Source: Epsilonproteobacteria bacterium tcs-49 (GTDB lineage: Bacteria > Campylobacterota > Campylobacteria > Campylobacterales > Sulfurovaceae). Taken from it: 64,000 nucleotides of DNA. Below the pieces are notes generated by a model, which worked only from the letters and a program-made list of their open reading frames with translations, was not told the DNA's origin and ran no database searches. The stretch lies in assembly GCA_002049495.1 (NCBI GenBank), contig LLYS01000007.1, forward strand, positions 44,637 to 108,636, in the 5' to 3' direction. Both the position numbers and the translations under genes were made by a program. Below are positions 27,862 to 36,779 of this stretch, piece after piece; the first letter of the stretch is position 1, and every line of letters starts with the position of its first letter.

Positions 27862-28917
27862 GTGTCAATACTGTTATCTTTACTGGTTTTATCGCTTCTG
27901 ATCTTTTTTCACGAGCTGGGACACTTCCTGGCCGCGCGCTATTTCGGCGTTTTTGTGGAAAAGTTCAGCATCGGCTTTGGCAACAAGCTCTACGCAAAAA
28001 CGATCAACGGTACCGAGTACCGCATCAGTGCCATCCCCCTGGGCGGCTACGTACAGATGAAGGGGCAAAACGACACCGATCCGCTGCAGCGAAGTAGCGA
28101 CCCCGACAGTTACAACGCCCTGCATCCCTGGCAGCGTATCCTCATCCTCTTTGCCGGGCCCTTCGCCAACTTTCTTATCGCCTTTTGCCTCTATATCGCC
28201 GTGGGGTTTTTAGGCGTCAATGAACTCACCACCCATATCGGAGCGGTACAGCCAAACTCCCCCGCGGCCAAAGCGGGACTCATGCAAAACGACCGGGTCG
28301 TCGCCATCAACGGCGAGCGCATCACCCTGTGGAAGGAGTTGAGCCGCAAGATACGAAACTCCGAAGGAGCGCTTGCTTTTACCGTCTTGCGAGAGGGCAA
28401 AGAGCGGCGGCTGCGTATCACCCCGCAACTTTTACAAGCGCAAAATATCTTTAAGGAAACGATCAAAAAACGCATGGTGGGGATCCGCCCTTCGGGGGAT
28501 TTTACCAAGGTGCACCTGGGGTTTGCGGAGGTGCTGCCCTACGCCTTTGAAAAGACCAAAGAATCGGCAACGCTGATCGTTAAAAGCGTGCAAAAGCTGA
28601 TCGAAGGAATCGTTCCCGCCAAGGATATAGGCGGAGTGGTATCGATCATGCAGATTACGGCCAAGGCCAGCGAGGCGGGCATCGTGGCGCTTTTTATGTT
28701 TACCGCGCTTATCTCGGTGAATCTGGGGGTACTGAATCTGCTGCCCATCCCCGCCCTGGACGGCGGGCATATCATGTTCAACCTGTATGAGTTGATCACC
28801 CGCAAAGCTCCCAGCGAACGGGTGCTGTATACCCTCACCATCTCCGGATGGGTGCTGCTCATCGGCTTGATGGGCTTGGGACTGTATAACGATATAAACC
28901 GTTTAACACAAGGATAG
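27862..28917 (+). CDS. rseP: RIP metalloprotease RseP
   Basis: 351-residue site-2 protease with active-site HELGH (His17, Glu18, His21) in the first helix, a PDZ domain (about residues 115-190, HIGAVQPNSPAAKAGL), and the third ligand motif LLPIPALDGGH. It cuts membrane-embedded regulators or signal-peptide remnants. The start is GTG at 27862 behind AAGGAAC. It is followed after four bases by the YggS gene. A TATAAT at 27774-27779 is a candidate promoter. Confidence 0.95.
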   Translation: MSILLSLLVLSLLIFFHELGHFLAARYFGVFVEKFSIGFGNKLYAKTINGTEYRISAIPLGGYVQMKGQNDTDPLQRSSDPDSYNALHPWQRILILFAGPFANFLIAFCLYIAVGFLGVNELTTHIGAVQPNSPAAKAGLMQNDRVVAINGERITLWKELSRKIRNSEGALAFTVLREGKERRLRITPQLLQAQNIFKETIKKRMVGIRPSGDFTKVHLGFAEVLPYAFEKTKESATLIVKSVQKLIEGIVPAKDIGGVVSIMQITAKASEAGIVALFMFTALISVNLGVLNLLPIPALDGGHIMFNLYELITRKAPSERVLYTLTISGWVLLIGLMGLGLYNDINRLTQG

Positions 28918-28921
28918 TACA

Positions 28922-29578
28922 ATGAATGAAAAACTGCGAAGCAACCTGGATAGAATCATTTGGGATATCGAAGAGGCGAGACTGCAAGTCAGCGCCCACC
29001 ACATCGTCAAACTCGTAGGCGTGACCAAATACACCGATACGCAAACGATCCGCGATCTGTATGAGCTGGGACAGCGCGCTTTTGGCGAAAGCAAGGTGCA
29101 GCAGCTCGTCAGCCGCAGCGAAGAGTTGGAGGATCTGCCTTTGGAGTGGCACTTTATCGGCAGATTGCAAAAAAACAAGATCAACCACCTGATCAAAACC
29201 AACCCCTCTTTGGTCCACTCCATCGACAGCGTCGAACTTGCCGAGGCGGTCAATAAGCGCCTGGAGCGCCCCATGAACTGCCTGCTGCAGATCAACAGCA
29301 GCGGCGAAGCGAGCAAAGCGGGCGTCGCCCCCGAAGAAGCCAAGGATATCTTTGACCGGATCAAAGAGAGCTGCGAACGGATCAACCTCAAAGGGGTGAT
29401 GACCATCGGCGCGCACAGCGAGGATGAAAAACTGATCCAAAAAAGCTTTGAAACCACCCGAAAAATCTTTGAAGATACAAACTCCGAAATCTGTTCTATG
29501 GGGATGAGCGGGGATTATAAGCTGGCGATCCTGTGTGGATCAAACATGATCCGAGTGGGCTCCGCACTCTACAAATGA
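28922..29578 (+). CDS. YggS-family PLP homeostasis protein
   Basis: 218-residue fold-type III PLP-binding protein of the YggS/PROSC family. The PLP lysine is in LVGVTKYTD, with HFIGRLQKNK and the C-terminal MGMSGDYKLAI...IRVGSALY pattern typical. The family buffers free PLP and has no known enzymatic reaction. It is four bases after rseP. Confidence 0.93.
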   Translation: MNEKLRSNLDRIIWDIEEARLQVSAHHIVKLVGVTKYTDTQTIRDLYELGQRAFGESKVQQLVSRSEELEDLPLEWHFIGRLQKNKINHLIKTNPSLVHSIDSVELAEAVNKRLERPMNCLLQINSSGEASKAGVAPEEAKDIFDRIKESCERINLKGVMTIGAHSEDEKLIQKSFETTRKIFEDTNSEICSMGMSGDYKLAILCGSNMIRVGSALYK

Positions 29579-29590
29579 CATAAAGGTTGA

Positions 29591-29629
29591 TTGACGAACA
29601 CTAAACTTTTGTGATATAATATACCACAA
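29591..29629 (+). promoter_or_regulatory. cbpA-hspR promoter with inverted repeat over the -10
   Basis: TTGACG (29591-29596) and TATAAT (29615-29620) are separated by 18 bases, a good sigma-70 promoter. The inverted repeat TTGTG (29609-29613) and CACAA (29625-29629), 11 bases apart, is centred on the -10 and is a candidate repressor site. The classic HAIR sequence CTTGAGT-N7-ACTCAAG was not found. Confidence 0.6.
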
Positions 29630-29659
29630 CTTAACAATTTTTAGTGAAAAGGAACGATC

Positions 29660-30523
29660 TTGAGTAAAAGTTTATACGAAACGTTAGGCATCAACGAAGG
29701 CGCAAGCGACGCGGAGATTAAAAAAGCATACAGACGTTTAGCGCGCAAATACCACCCCGATATCAATAAAGACGAGGGTGCGGAGGAGAAGTTCAAAGAG
29801 ATCAACGCCGCATACGAAGTACTGAGCGATCCAAAGAAAAAAGCGCAGTATGATCAGTACGGCGATACCATGTTCGGCGGCCAGAATTTCCACGACTTCG
29901 CCCAGGGGCAAGGCGGCATGGATATGGACGATATCCTCAACAGTATCTTCGGCCAAGCCGGATTCGGCGGCGCTTCGGGCTTTAGCGGCTTCGGTTTTGA
30001 CAACCAGGGCTTTGGCGGGATCGATCTGGATATCCGCTCAAGCGTCACCATCCCCTTCAGTACCGCGGTTACGGGGGGCAAACACAACGTCTCCTTGCAA
30101 AGCGAAAGTTTTGACATTAAAATTCCCGCGGGGATCAAAGACGGCGAAACCCTGCGCGTCCGCAGCAAGGGCAAAGCGATGCAGGGGCAGCGGGGGGATC
30201 TGCTGCTAAAGGTCAACGTTTCAAGCTCTCCGGAGTATGAGCGCAGCGGGGATGATCTGGTCAAAGTTATCGATATTCCGCTCAAAACGGCGCTTTTCGG
30301 CGGAAAGGTCAGCGTCGAGACCATCGAAAAGGAGGTGACGCTCAAAGTCCCCGAAAATACCCAAAACGGCAGAAAGTTCCGCCTCAAGGGCAAAGGCGTC
30401 CCCAACCGCAAAACGGCGATGCGGGGCGATCTGTACCTCAAGGCCAACATCGTCTTGCCGAAGCTTGAAGAGCTGGACGACGGGTTGATCGAAACCATGA
30501 AAGAGAGGCTGCCCGATGCATAG
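29660..30523 (+). CDS. cbpA: DnaJ-like co-chaperone CbpA
   Basis: 287 residues: N-terminal J domain with His32-Pro33-Asp34, a Gly/Phe-rich linker (about 75-125), and a C-terminal DnaJ substrate-binding domain. It lacks the CxxCxGxG zinc finger of DnaJ and so is a CbpA-type protein that stimulates DnaK. The start is TTG at 29660 with AAGGAAC upstream. The gene overlaps hspR by 8 bases, the same heat-shock block seen in Helicobacter and Campylobacter. Confidence 0.92.
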   Translation: MSKSLYETLGINEGASDAEIKKAYRRLARKYHPDINKDEGAEEKFKEINAAYEVLSDPKKKAQYDQYGDTMFGGQNFHDFAQGQGGMDMDDILNSIFGQAGFGGASGFSGFGFDNQGFGGIDLDIRSSVTIPFSTAVTGGKHNVSLQSESFDIKIPAGIKDGETLRVRSKGKAMQGQRGDLLLKVNVSSSPEYERSGDDLVKVIDIPLKTALFGGKVSVETIEKEVTLKVPENTQNGRKFRLKGKGVPNRKTAMRGDLYLKANIVLPKLEELDDGLIETMKERLPDA

Positions 30524-30890
30524 CTATGATGAACCGGTCTATCTCATCAGCGTCGTTGCCAATATGCTCGATATCCACCCCCAAACCCTGCGGCAGTATG
30601 AAAAAGAGGGTTTAATCTCCCCCTCCAGAACACAGGGCAAGATGCGGCTGTATTCCCAGCGCGACATCGATAAAATCAAGATGATTTTAAAGCTTACGAG
30701 GGAGTTGGGGGTCAATATCGCGGGGATCGATATCATTTTGCAGATGAAGGAAAAGATGGATGCGATGCACGCCGAGATAGACGAACTCAAAGAGAAGCTG
30801 AGTAAAACCAGCAGCGACTCCTCCATCGCCAAAAACCGCTCTATGGTAACGACGAAAAGTAAATACGAAGTGATCATTTTCAATGAGTAG
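30516..30890 (+). CDS. hspR: Heat-shock transcriptional repressor HspR (MerR family)
   Basis: 124 residues. An N-terminal MerR helix-turn-helix ([20 protein letters not shown]) is followed by a wing and a leucine-rich coiled coil ending in a charged tail. HspR represses chaperone operons in Campylobacterota and Actinobacteria, usually including its own. It lies directly after cbpA, which supports the assignment. It overlaps the next gene by 8 bases. Confidence 0.92.
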   Translation: MHSYDEPVYLISVVANMLDIHPQTLRQYEKEGLISPSRTQGKMRLYSQRDIDKIKMILKLTRELGVNIAGIDIILQMKEKMDAMHAEIDELKEKLSKTSSDSSIAKNRSMVTTKSKYEVIIFNE

Positions 30891-31311
30891 TTTTGAGCGT
30901 CTCAAAGCCCTGACCGAACAGATCTCTACCCACGAGATCAGCCGTAAAAAGAGCCTTAAACGCCTGGAGGAGCTTTTTATGCTGCTTGATATCGGCAAGA
31001 AGCACGAGGATTTCGGCAGCATTTTTGAGTACAAGGCGATGAACCTCTCGGGGATCAGCCTCGATCCGCTAAATCTGGCCCAACCCAAGCAGAAGCGCTA
31101 TGCGCAGATCATCGCCATCGAATACGTGGACGACCGGGGCGTCAAGCGGGCGAAAAATCTCAACCTGGCTTATTTCGGCCGCGCGGAAAATATCGAACCC
31201 CAAAAGCGCAGATTGATCGTGGAGTTTATCCTGCGCTGGCGCTATGAAAAATCCTTTAAAAACGTGGAACACTACGACGGTATGATCACGCAGCTGCAGG
31301 AGCTTGAGTAA
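30883..31311 (+). CDS. Conserved-looking protein of unknown function, 142 aa
   Basis: Soluble and charged, with no signal peptide or recognised motif. The first 40 residues are likely helical (LTEQISTHEISRKKSLKRLEELF); the rest mixes strands and helices and is rich in aromatic and basic residues. The ATG overlaps the end of hspR and the stop overlaps the next start (TAATG), so it is firmly in the cbpA-hspR operon and may be heat-shock controlled. Confidence 0.7.
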   Translation: MSSFERLKALTEQISTHEISRKKSLKRLEELFMLLDIGKKHEDFGSIFEYKAMNLSGISLDPLNLAQPKQKRYAQIIAIEYVDDRGVKRAKNLNLAYFGRAENIEPQKRRLIVEFILRWRYEKSFKNVEHYDGMITQLQELE

Positions 31312-31493
31312 TGGAGGTCGTTTTAACAATCGGCTACTATATCGGCTTTTTGGGCCTCATTATCGCCGCGGCGATGATCTTGACAAAGCTGATCGCCAAA
31401 TACTCCCACAACGATTTGACCGCCCACAATCCCCCCTCCTCCGAGAAAGAGGAAAATTCCGAAAATATTCCCGACGAAAAAGAGGTAAAATAG
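31311..31493 (+). CDS. Small single-pass membrane protein of unknown function, 60 aa
   Basis: One hydrophobic helix (about residues 4-27) followed by an acidic tail rich in Ser, Glu and Pro. Translationally coupled to the gene before it through TAATG. Its stop (TAG, 31491-31493) overlaps the sigma-54 promoter of flgI. No family recognised. Confidence 0.65.
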   Translation: MEVVLTIGYYIGFLGLIIAAAMILTKLIAKYSHNDLTAHNPPSSEKEENSENIPDEKEVK

Positions 31494-31507
31494 GAACACC
31501 TTTTGCT
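31491..31507 (+). promoter_or_regulatory. Sigma-54 promoter of flgI-flgJ
   Basis: GGAACACCTTTTGCT carries the sigma-54 -24 GG (31493-31494) and -12 GC (31505-31506) with exactly ten bases between. The flanks fit the TTGGAAC-N5-TTGCTT form known in Campylobacterota flagellar genes. It lies 40 bases before the flgI GTG. Confidence 0.75.
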
Positions 31508-31546
31508 ATTTATTTGTTAGTTAAATTCAGCTGCAAGGATGCGAAG

Positions 31547-32599
31547 GTGAAAAAGATAGTGCTTCTCCTGCTGGGGTTTGCGACCCTGGCCTTTGGGGTC
31601 AAGATCAAAGATATCAGCAACGTCGTCGGAGTTCGGGACAATCAACTCATCGGCTACGGGCTTGTCGTGGGGTTAAACGGGACGGGAGACGGAACTTCCT
31701 CCACCTTTACCCTCCAATCGCTTGCCAATATGCTCCAAACCATGAATGTCAAAGTCGATCCCGACGATATCAAATCCAAAAACGTCGCTGCCGTGGTGGT
31801 CACGGCAAAACTCCCCTCCTTTGCCAGACAGGGGGATCGAGTGGATTTGACCATCTCCTCCATCGGCGACGCCAAGTCGATCGAAGGGGGCACGCTGCTG
31901 CTGACGCCGCTTAAAGGTGTGGACGGCAAAATCTACGCTCTGGGACAGGGATCGGTGACCATCGGCGGGAAAAACGGCCGGGGCGGCGGAGACAAAAACC
32001 ACGCAACCGCGGGAACGGTACCGCTGGGGGCGACGATCGAGAGGGACGTAAGCTACGACTTGAACAATAAAAAACGCGCCGTACTGAGTTTGAAAACATC
32101 CAACTTCCAAAACGCCATCGCCATACAGGATATCCTCAACCGCTTTTTCAAAAAGCCGGTCGCGGCGGCGGTGGATCCTCGAACCATCAAACTCAATAAA
32201 CCCGATGATATGAGTATGGTGGAGTTTTTGGCGACGCTGCAGGAACTCAGCATCGATTTTTCACGGAAACAAAAGATCGTTATCGATGAGCGAACCGGAA
32301 CGATTGTTGCTGGTATCGATATAACGGTCGAACCGGTGATGATCACCCACCGTGACATCACCATCAAGATCGAAACCGCCGACGAACTCCCTCCCACCGA
32401 CGATGCCAATATGCGCCTGGACGAGGATGTGAGTATCGGCTTGAACTCCAACGTCGTCAAAACGTCGAAGGAGGGTTCAACGGTGGCAAACATAGCGCGC
32501 TCGCTGCAAAAGCTGGGAGCCGAGCCCAAAGATATCATCTCCATTTTGGAGGCGATGAAAAAAGCGGGTGCAATCCAAGCTGATCTGGAGATAATCTAA
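31547..32599 (+). CDS. flgI: Flagellar P-ring protein FlgI
   Basis: 350 residues. The Sec signal peptide (KKIVLLLLGFATLAFG) is followed directly by the mature start VKIKDISNVVGVRDNQLIGYGLV, the hallmark of FlgI. The protein forms the periplasmic ring round the flagellar rod. I chose GTG at 31547, within a longer open frame, because AAGGA at 31535-31539 is well spaced and it exposes the signal peptide. A sigma-54 promoter lies just upstream, and flgJ overlaps the stop. Confidence 0.96.
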   Translation: MKKIVLLLLGFATLAFGVKIKDISNVVGVRDNQLIGYGLVVGLNGTGDGTSSTFTLQSLANMLQTMNVKVDPDDIKSKNVAAVVVTAKLPSFARQGDRVDLTISSIGDAKSIEGGTLLLTPLKGVDGKIYALGQGSVTIGGKNGRGGGDKNHATAGTVPLGATIERDVSYDLNNKKRAVLSLKTSNFQNAIAIQDILNRFFKKPVAAAVDPRTIKLNKPDDMSMVEFLATLQELSIDFSRKQKIVIDERTGTIVAGIDITVEPVMITHRDITIKIETADELPPTDDANMRLDEDVSIGLNSNVVKTSKEGSTVANIARSLQKLGAEPKDIISILEAMKKAGAIQADLEII

Positions 32600-32892
32600 T
32601 GATAGACAAAGCACAACTCTACGCGCAGAGCCAAAACACGCCTGCGATCAATAAAACGGACGACAAGGCGGCGCTGAAGGAACAAACGGACAAGTTCGAA
32701 TCGATCATCGTCAAGATGCTGCTGGATGAAGCGATGCCCAAGGAGGGTGCGTTGCTGCCCAAATCACCCGGTCGCGACATCTACAAATCGATGTATAACG
32801 ATGAGATGAGTAAGCAGCTTACGGGGGGATTTGGCTTTAGTCAACTGCTCTTTGATTACCTCTCGCAAGACGATGTAATCCCGGCCAAATAA
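32599..32892 (+). CDS. flgJ: Rod-binding protein, FlgJ N-terminal domain type
   Basis: 97 residues matching only the rod-cap (rod-binding) domain of FlgJ: TDKFESIIVKMLLDEAMPK and a C-terminal GFGFSQLLFDYL. The muramidase domain of enteric FlgJ is absent, as in other Campylobacterota. The ATG overlaps the flgI stop (TAATG). It helps rod assembly in the periplasm. Confidence 0.85.
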   Translation: MIDKAQLYAQSQNTPAINKTDDKAALKEQTDKFESIIVKMLLDEAMPKEGALLPKSPGRDIYKSMYNDEMSKQLTGGFGFSQLLFDYLSQDDVIPAK

Positions 32893-32906
32893 TTTTGTAA
32901 AAGGTA

Positions 32907-32933
32907 TTAACTTTTCCTCCTGATTGACGATAC
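32907..32933 (+). promoter_or_regulatory. Possible sigma-28 (FliA) promoter of flgM
   Basis: TTAACTTT (32907-32914) and CGATAC (32928-32933) are 13 bases apart and loosely resemble the FliA pattern of Campylobacterota (TTAAGTTT, 11-12 bases, CGATTT). It lies 29 bases before the flgM TTG. The match is imperfect; late FlgM expression through FliA is the reason for considering it. Confidence 0.35.
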
Positions 32934-32962
32934 TATGTTTAGTTAGAAAAGAAGGAGAAATA

Positions 32963-33166
32963 TTGAAAGTTAATCCTCAAGCACAAAGCCTTTTTCTCAA
33001 TAATAACAAAGATTTAAAAGGCAAAAACGGCGTTGAAGACCATCAAGCGAAAGAGGACTCCAAAGCTTCCAAAGTTCAGGAGTTAAAGCAGCAGATAACC
33101 GATGGTCAGTATAAAGTGGATGTGGACAAAACCGCATCGGCAATGTTAAGTGAATTCGTAAGATGA
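32963..33166 (+). CDS. flgM: Anti-sigma-28 factor FlgM
   Basis: 67 residues. It is short and hydrophilic, and the C-terminal third (IDGQYKVDVDKTA-like: TDGQYKVDVDKTASAMLSEF) is the FliA-binding helix pattern of FlgM. I chose TTG at 32963 because GAAGGAG lies five bases upstream. It is followed by flgN and flgK, a standard order. A 7-bp inverted repeat spans its stop (GATGACT 33162-33168 with AGTCATC 33184-33190). Confidence 0.8.
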   Translation: MKVNPQAQSLFLNNNKDLKGKNGVEDHQAKEDSKASKVQELKQQITDGQYKVDVDKTASAMLSEFVR

Positions 33167-33208
33167 CTTTAAACCTTTTTTAGAGTCATCTCTGAAAAAG
33201 GATAAAAA

Positions 33209-33637
33209 ATGTTAAACCACTATTTAGAAACCGCAATACAAGATCTCAAAAATATACAAAAACTTATCGAAGACGATGTCAGAGACATCAAAAGCGCCAA
33301 CCACGATGCGCTCTTTGAACGCTCCAAAATCAAAGAGCACGCCATCGTCACCTTTGAAAACAAAAAGGCGCTGATCGATAACGAAATACTCAACCTTTCC
33401 AAGAAAAACCCCGAAATGGAGCTGCAGGATATCCTTTCGCAAAAGCAGCAGGAGCTTTTGGACGAGATGAAACAGGAGCTGCTTACGCTCAAGGAGAAAA
33501 ATAAATATTTCGCCAAACTGCTGCTAAGCGTCAGTGAGTTTTACAATTCGCTCTATTCAAAAATGCTGCCTACGGAAAACGACGGCTACGGGCCAAACGT
33601 AGCGAAAAAGACTTCCCTATTTGAACTAAAGGCGTAA
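33209..33637 (+). CDS. flgN: FlgN-like flagellar export chaperone
   Basis: 142 residues, almost wholly helical and rich in Lys, Glu and Leu, as in FlgN chaperones that protect FlgK and FlgL before export. Sequence similarity in this family is low, so position between flgM and flgK is the main evidence. AAAGGA precedes the ATG, and flgK starts three bases after its stop. Confidence 0.75.
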   Translation: MLNHYLETAIQDLKNIQKLIEDDVRDIKSANHDALFERSKIKEHAIVTFENKKALIDNEILNLSKKNPEMELQDILSQKQQELLDEMKQELLTLKEKNKYFAKLLLSVSEFYNSLYSKMLPTENDGYGPNVAKKTSLFELKA

Positions 33638-33639
33638 TC

Positions 33640-35496
33640 ATGGGAAACATCTTCGGGACACTAAATACCGGCTATAGCGGATTAAAATCCCACCAAACCG
33701 CCATGGACGTGACCAGTAACAACGTCGCCAACGCCAGTAATGAAAACTATACCAGACAGCGGGCGGTCATGACCAATGCCGTTCCCCTCAATACGACCCC
33801 GGGGGATCTGGGCCTGGGTTCGCAGGTTTCGCAGATTGTGCGCATCCACGACGAGTTTGTGTTCCAGCGCTACCAAAGTGCCGACAACGCCATGGAAAAC
33901 AGCGGCTACAAGCAAGAGGTATACAATACGCTCAACACCTATTTCCCGGAAGTGGACCAGGTGGGGATCCACAAGGATTTGCAAAACTACTTCAACTCCT
34001 GGCAATCCCTTTCCGAAAATCCCGATGACGGGGCACTGAAAATCGATTTGGCGACCTATACGCAAACCCTCTCCAACAGTATCCAAAATACCCGCGAAAA
34101 GGTGGGTGCGGTACAGGATTCGATCAACGAAGAGATCGAAGTAGCGGTCAATGAGATCAACCGCCTTGCCAGCGGGATCGCGGATTTGAATGAAAAGATC
34201 AATACCAATGAAGCGGGCGGTTTTGACAACGCTAACGACCTGCGCGACCAGCGCGACGCTTTGGAAAAGGCTTTGAACAAGCTGGTCAACAATTCGATTA
34301 CGAAAACCAATTTGACTTCACAAACCAACATCGATCCCAACAGTGTGGATTATAACGAGGATTATACCCTCAATATCGGCGGCTTTAACGTCGTTGACGG
34401 GGATGGGTACCACCCCTTGACGCTGAACAAAGAAAACAACCCCCAGGGCTTTTACGAGATCAGTTACAAGCGCAAGGATTGGAAAGAGTTTCCCATGGAG
34501 GACGTGATCACCGGCGGTCGTCTCGGGGCGATGCTGGATATGCGGGGTCGCAACTACAGTGAGGACAAGGGCGGATTTACCGACGGGGAGGTACAAAAAA
34601 CCATCGACGGTTTGGACAAGTTCGCAAAGGGGTTGATCGAAAGCACCAACAACCTCTACGCACAGGCCCCCACGACCAAGATGAGCAGCAGCGTCGACAT
34701 CAACGCCAACTACTCCGTGCTCAACTCCGACGTCAAAGTCAACGAGGGCAGCTTTGAGATCAACGTCTTTAACGCCAACGGGGAAAAGGTAACCACAAAG
34801 GCGATCAATATCGACGCGATCACCACCTTTGACGCGGCGGGGGATCCCAACAGTATCGTCTCCAAGATCAACAGCGACCTGGACGATAACGCCGATCAAA
34901 ACGCCAACAATGACGTGGATGATTTTATTAATGCTTCCTTTAAAAGCGGCAAGCTGGTCCTGGAACTGGGTAACAGTTTTGAAACCCAGGGATATAGTTT
35001 CAACATCACCGAAAGCGATGCCAAGAACCCCACCAACTTTGCGGGGGCGCTGGGGCTGCAGCGCTACTTTCAGGGAGAGGACGCTTCCAGTATCTCCCTC
35101 AACTCCACGCTCCGAGACAACCCCGGGGAGATCGAATCGGGGGTCACTCCCAACAGCGGCGATCAAAAGCTTGCCAACGATATGCAGCAGCTGCAGTATG
35201 AGAAGGTAAACTTTTACTCCCTAAACAGCGGAGAATTGGAAAGCCAGGAAACGCTGGAGCGCTACTTTACCCTCGTAGCCGGTGACACCGCGTCAAGGAG
35301 TGCGGACGTGGATGCGGTACACGACAGCAATACCGCGCTGTTTAACTCGGTCAAAACCGAATTTGACTCTATCTCCAAAGTCAGCCTGGACGAGGAGATG
35401 ACCAACCTGATCAAATTTCAGACGGGTTACCAGGCCGCTACCAAGGTGATCACCACCCTTGATGAGATGATCAACAGCCTGCTACAGTTGAAGTAG
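33640..35496 (+). CDS. flgK: Flagellar hook-associated protein 1 (FlgK)
   Basis: 618 residues; first hook-filament junction protein. The N-terminal D0 region (IFGTLNTGYSGLKSHQTAMD, then NNVANASNENYTRQRAV) and C-terminal coiled region (MTNLIKFQTGYQAATKVITTLDEMINSLLQL) are diagnostic of FlgK. The central part is variable and Asn/Asp-rich. It ends the flgM-flgN-flgK run; FlgL is encoded 18 kb away on the other strand. Confidence 0.96.
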   Translation: MGNIFGTLNTGYSGLKSHQTAMDVTSNNVANASNENYTRQRAVMTNAVPLNTTPGDLGLGSQVSQIVRIHDEFVFQRYQSADNAMENSGYKQEVYNTLNTYFPEVDQVGIHKDLQNYFNSWQSLSENPDDGALKIDLATYTQTLSNSIQNTREKVGAVQDSINEEIEVAVNEINRLASGIADLNEKINTNEAGGFDNANDLRDQRDALEKALNKLVNNSITKTNLTSQTNIDPNSVDYNEDYTLNIGGFNVVDGDGYHPLTLNKENNPQGFYEISYKRKDWKEFPMEDVITGGRLGAMLDMRGRNYSEDKGGFTDGEVQKTIDGLDKFAKGLIESTNNLYAQAPTTKMSSSVDINANYSVLNSDVKVNEGSFEINVFNANGEKVTTKAINIDAITTFDAAGDPNSIVSKINSDLDDNADQNANNDVDDFINASFKSGKLVLELGNSFETQGYSFNITESDAKNPTNFAGALGLQRYFQGEDASSISLNSTLRDNPGEIESGVTPNSGDQKLANDMQQLQYEKVNFYSLNSGELESQETLERYFTLVAGDTASRSADVDAVHDSNTALFNSVKTEFDSISKVSLDEEMTNLIKFQTGYQAATKVITTLDEMINSLLQLK

Positions 35497-35579
35497 CGGG
35501 CTCTTTCTTTAGCCTAAAATCCTCAAGTTAGCTTAATTCTAAATAGATACAATGGGGCACCGCTTTTGAAGGAGTGTTC

Positions 35580-36707
35580 ATGAGACTGCTGTTGGCTTTG
35601 TTCTGCGGCGTCGTGTTTGTACTACACAGTGACAACTTTACCACGTTTGAAAACGATACCATCGAAGAGTTTGAACAGTACAAAATCGACCTTAAGCGCT
35701 ATAAGCAGGCTTATAAAGAGGCTTTTGAAGTCTATGAACAAAAAATCAAACGCAACTTCTCCACCGTTGACGTGAGCGATCACAACCGGTGGGTTTCCTA
35801 TATCAACAATTTTAAAATCAAAAATATCGTGGATTTTGAGCGGGAAAAGATCATTATCCAGACCCACGCAACCGATATGCAAGATGCCCGAAACAAGATA
35901 TACGACCGTTTTGAGTCGCTTGTCAAACTCAGCGTCAAAGAAGCCTTTGAAAAAGATTTTGTCGAACAGCACGTCGCCGGTTCGCTGGGGCTGTCGCGCA
36001 CTATCAACGCCCGCGGCAAGATTGTTGAAGATATCTATACGAAAACCGACCTGGATTCCACCCGCTCCTTTATCAAAAAAGCTCCCATCAAAAAAAGTAT
36101 CTACCGGGGTCGTCCCATCTATACCCTGGAGCTTGCTATGCCCCCCAAAGCGCTGCTGCGCAAAGCGAAGCGCTACGAAAAAAGTATCAACCGCTACGCG
36201 CTAAAGGAGAAATTGCCCAAGGAGTTGGTCTTTGCCATTATCCACTCCGAAAGTTCCTACAATCCCATGGCGCGATCCCGCGTCCCGGCGTTTGGATTGA
36301 TGCAGATCGTACCCGAAAGCGCCGGAGTGGACAGTTACCGCTACCTCTACGGCAAACGGATCATCCCCAGTGCCAACTATCTCTACAACGAGCAGCGCAA
36401 CATCAAACTGGGCACGGCGTATCTGCATATTCTTTTTTACAGTTACCTCCAACGCATCAACGACCCCCTTTCACGCCTGTACTGTACCATCGCCGCGTAC
36501 AATACCGGCGCGGGCAACGTGGCCAAAAGCTTCGTTGGCAACTACGACACCAAAGCCGCGGCCGAGGTGATCAATACGATGACGCCCAAACAGGTTTACG
36601 AATACCTGATGCAAAACCTTCCCTTCGTCGAAACCAAACGCTATTTGCAAAAGGTCCGTGAACGTATCTTTACCTACCGCTCCTGGCTGCAAAAGCAGCA
36701 GGGGTAA
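35580..36707 (+). CDS. Lytic murein transglycosylase, MltC-like
   Basis: 375 residues. A hydrophobic N-terminus (LLLALFCGVVFVL) directs export. Residues about 25-185 match the DUF3393-type region of MltC, and the SLT domain from about 195 has the catalytic Glu224 in IIHSESSYNP, AFGLMQIVP and AYNTGAGN. It cuts glycan strands with 1,6-anhydro product formation. The N-terminal cysteine is not in a good lipobox. GAAGGAG sets the ATG at 35580; TACAAT at 35548-35553 is a likely -10. Being next to flagellar genes, it could open the wall for rod passage, though this is not shown. Confidence 0.85.
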   Translation: MRLLLALFCGVVFVLHSDNFTTFENDTIEEFEQYKIDLKRYKQAYKEAFEVYEQKIKRNFSTVDVSDHNRWVSYINNFKIKNIVDFEREKIIIQTHATDMQDARNKIYDRFESLVKLSVKEAFEKDFVEQHVAGSLGLSRTINARGKIVEDIYTKTDLDSTRSFIKKAPIKKSIYRGRPIYTLELAMPPKALLRKAKRYEKSINRYALKEKLPKELVFAIIHSESSYNPMARSRVPAFGLMQIVPESAGVDSYRYLYGKRIIPSANYLYNEQRNIKLGTAYLHILFYSYLQRINDPLSRLYCTIAAYNTGAGNVAKSFVGNYDTKAAAEVINTMTPKQVYEYLMQNLPFVETKRYLQKVRERIFTYRSWLQKQQG

Positions 36708-36779
36708 CACCCAAAGCGAAAATCGAGCAACTTTTACCTTCAATCCCCCTGTTTCAGTCTCTCTTAAAAGTAAATCCAA

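Noticed and set aside
29579..29660. Classic HAIR operator for HspR
   Set aside because: Only CTTGAGT overlapping the cbpA start is present; the matching ACTCAAG arm is missing.
35554..35568. Sigma-54 promoter before the MltC-like gene
   Set aside because: GGGGCACCGCTTTTG looks similar, but GG and GC are not ten bases apart; a sigma-70 -10 (TACAAT) is present instead.
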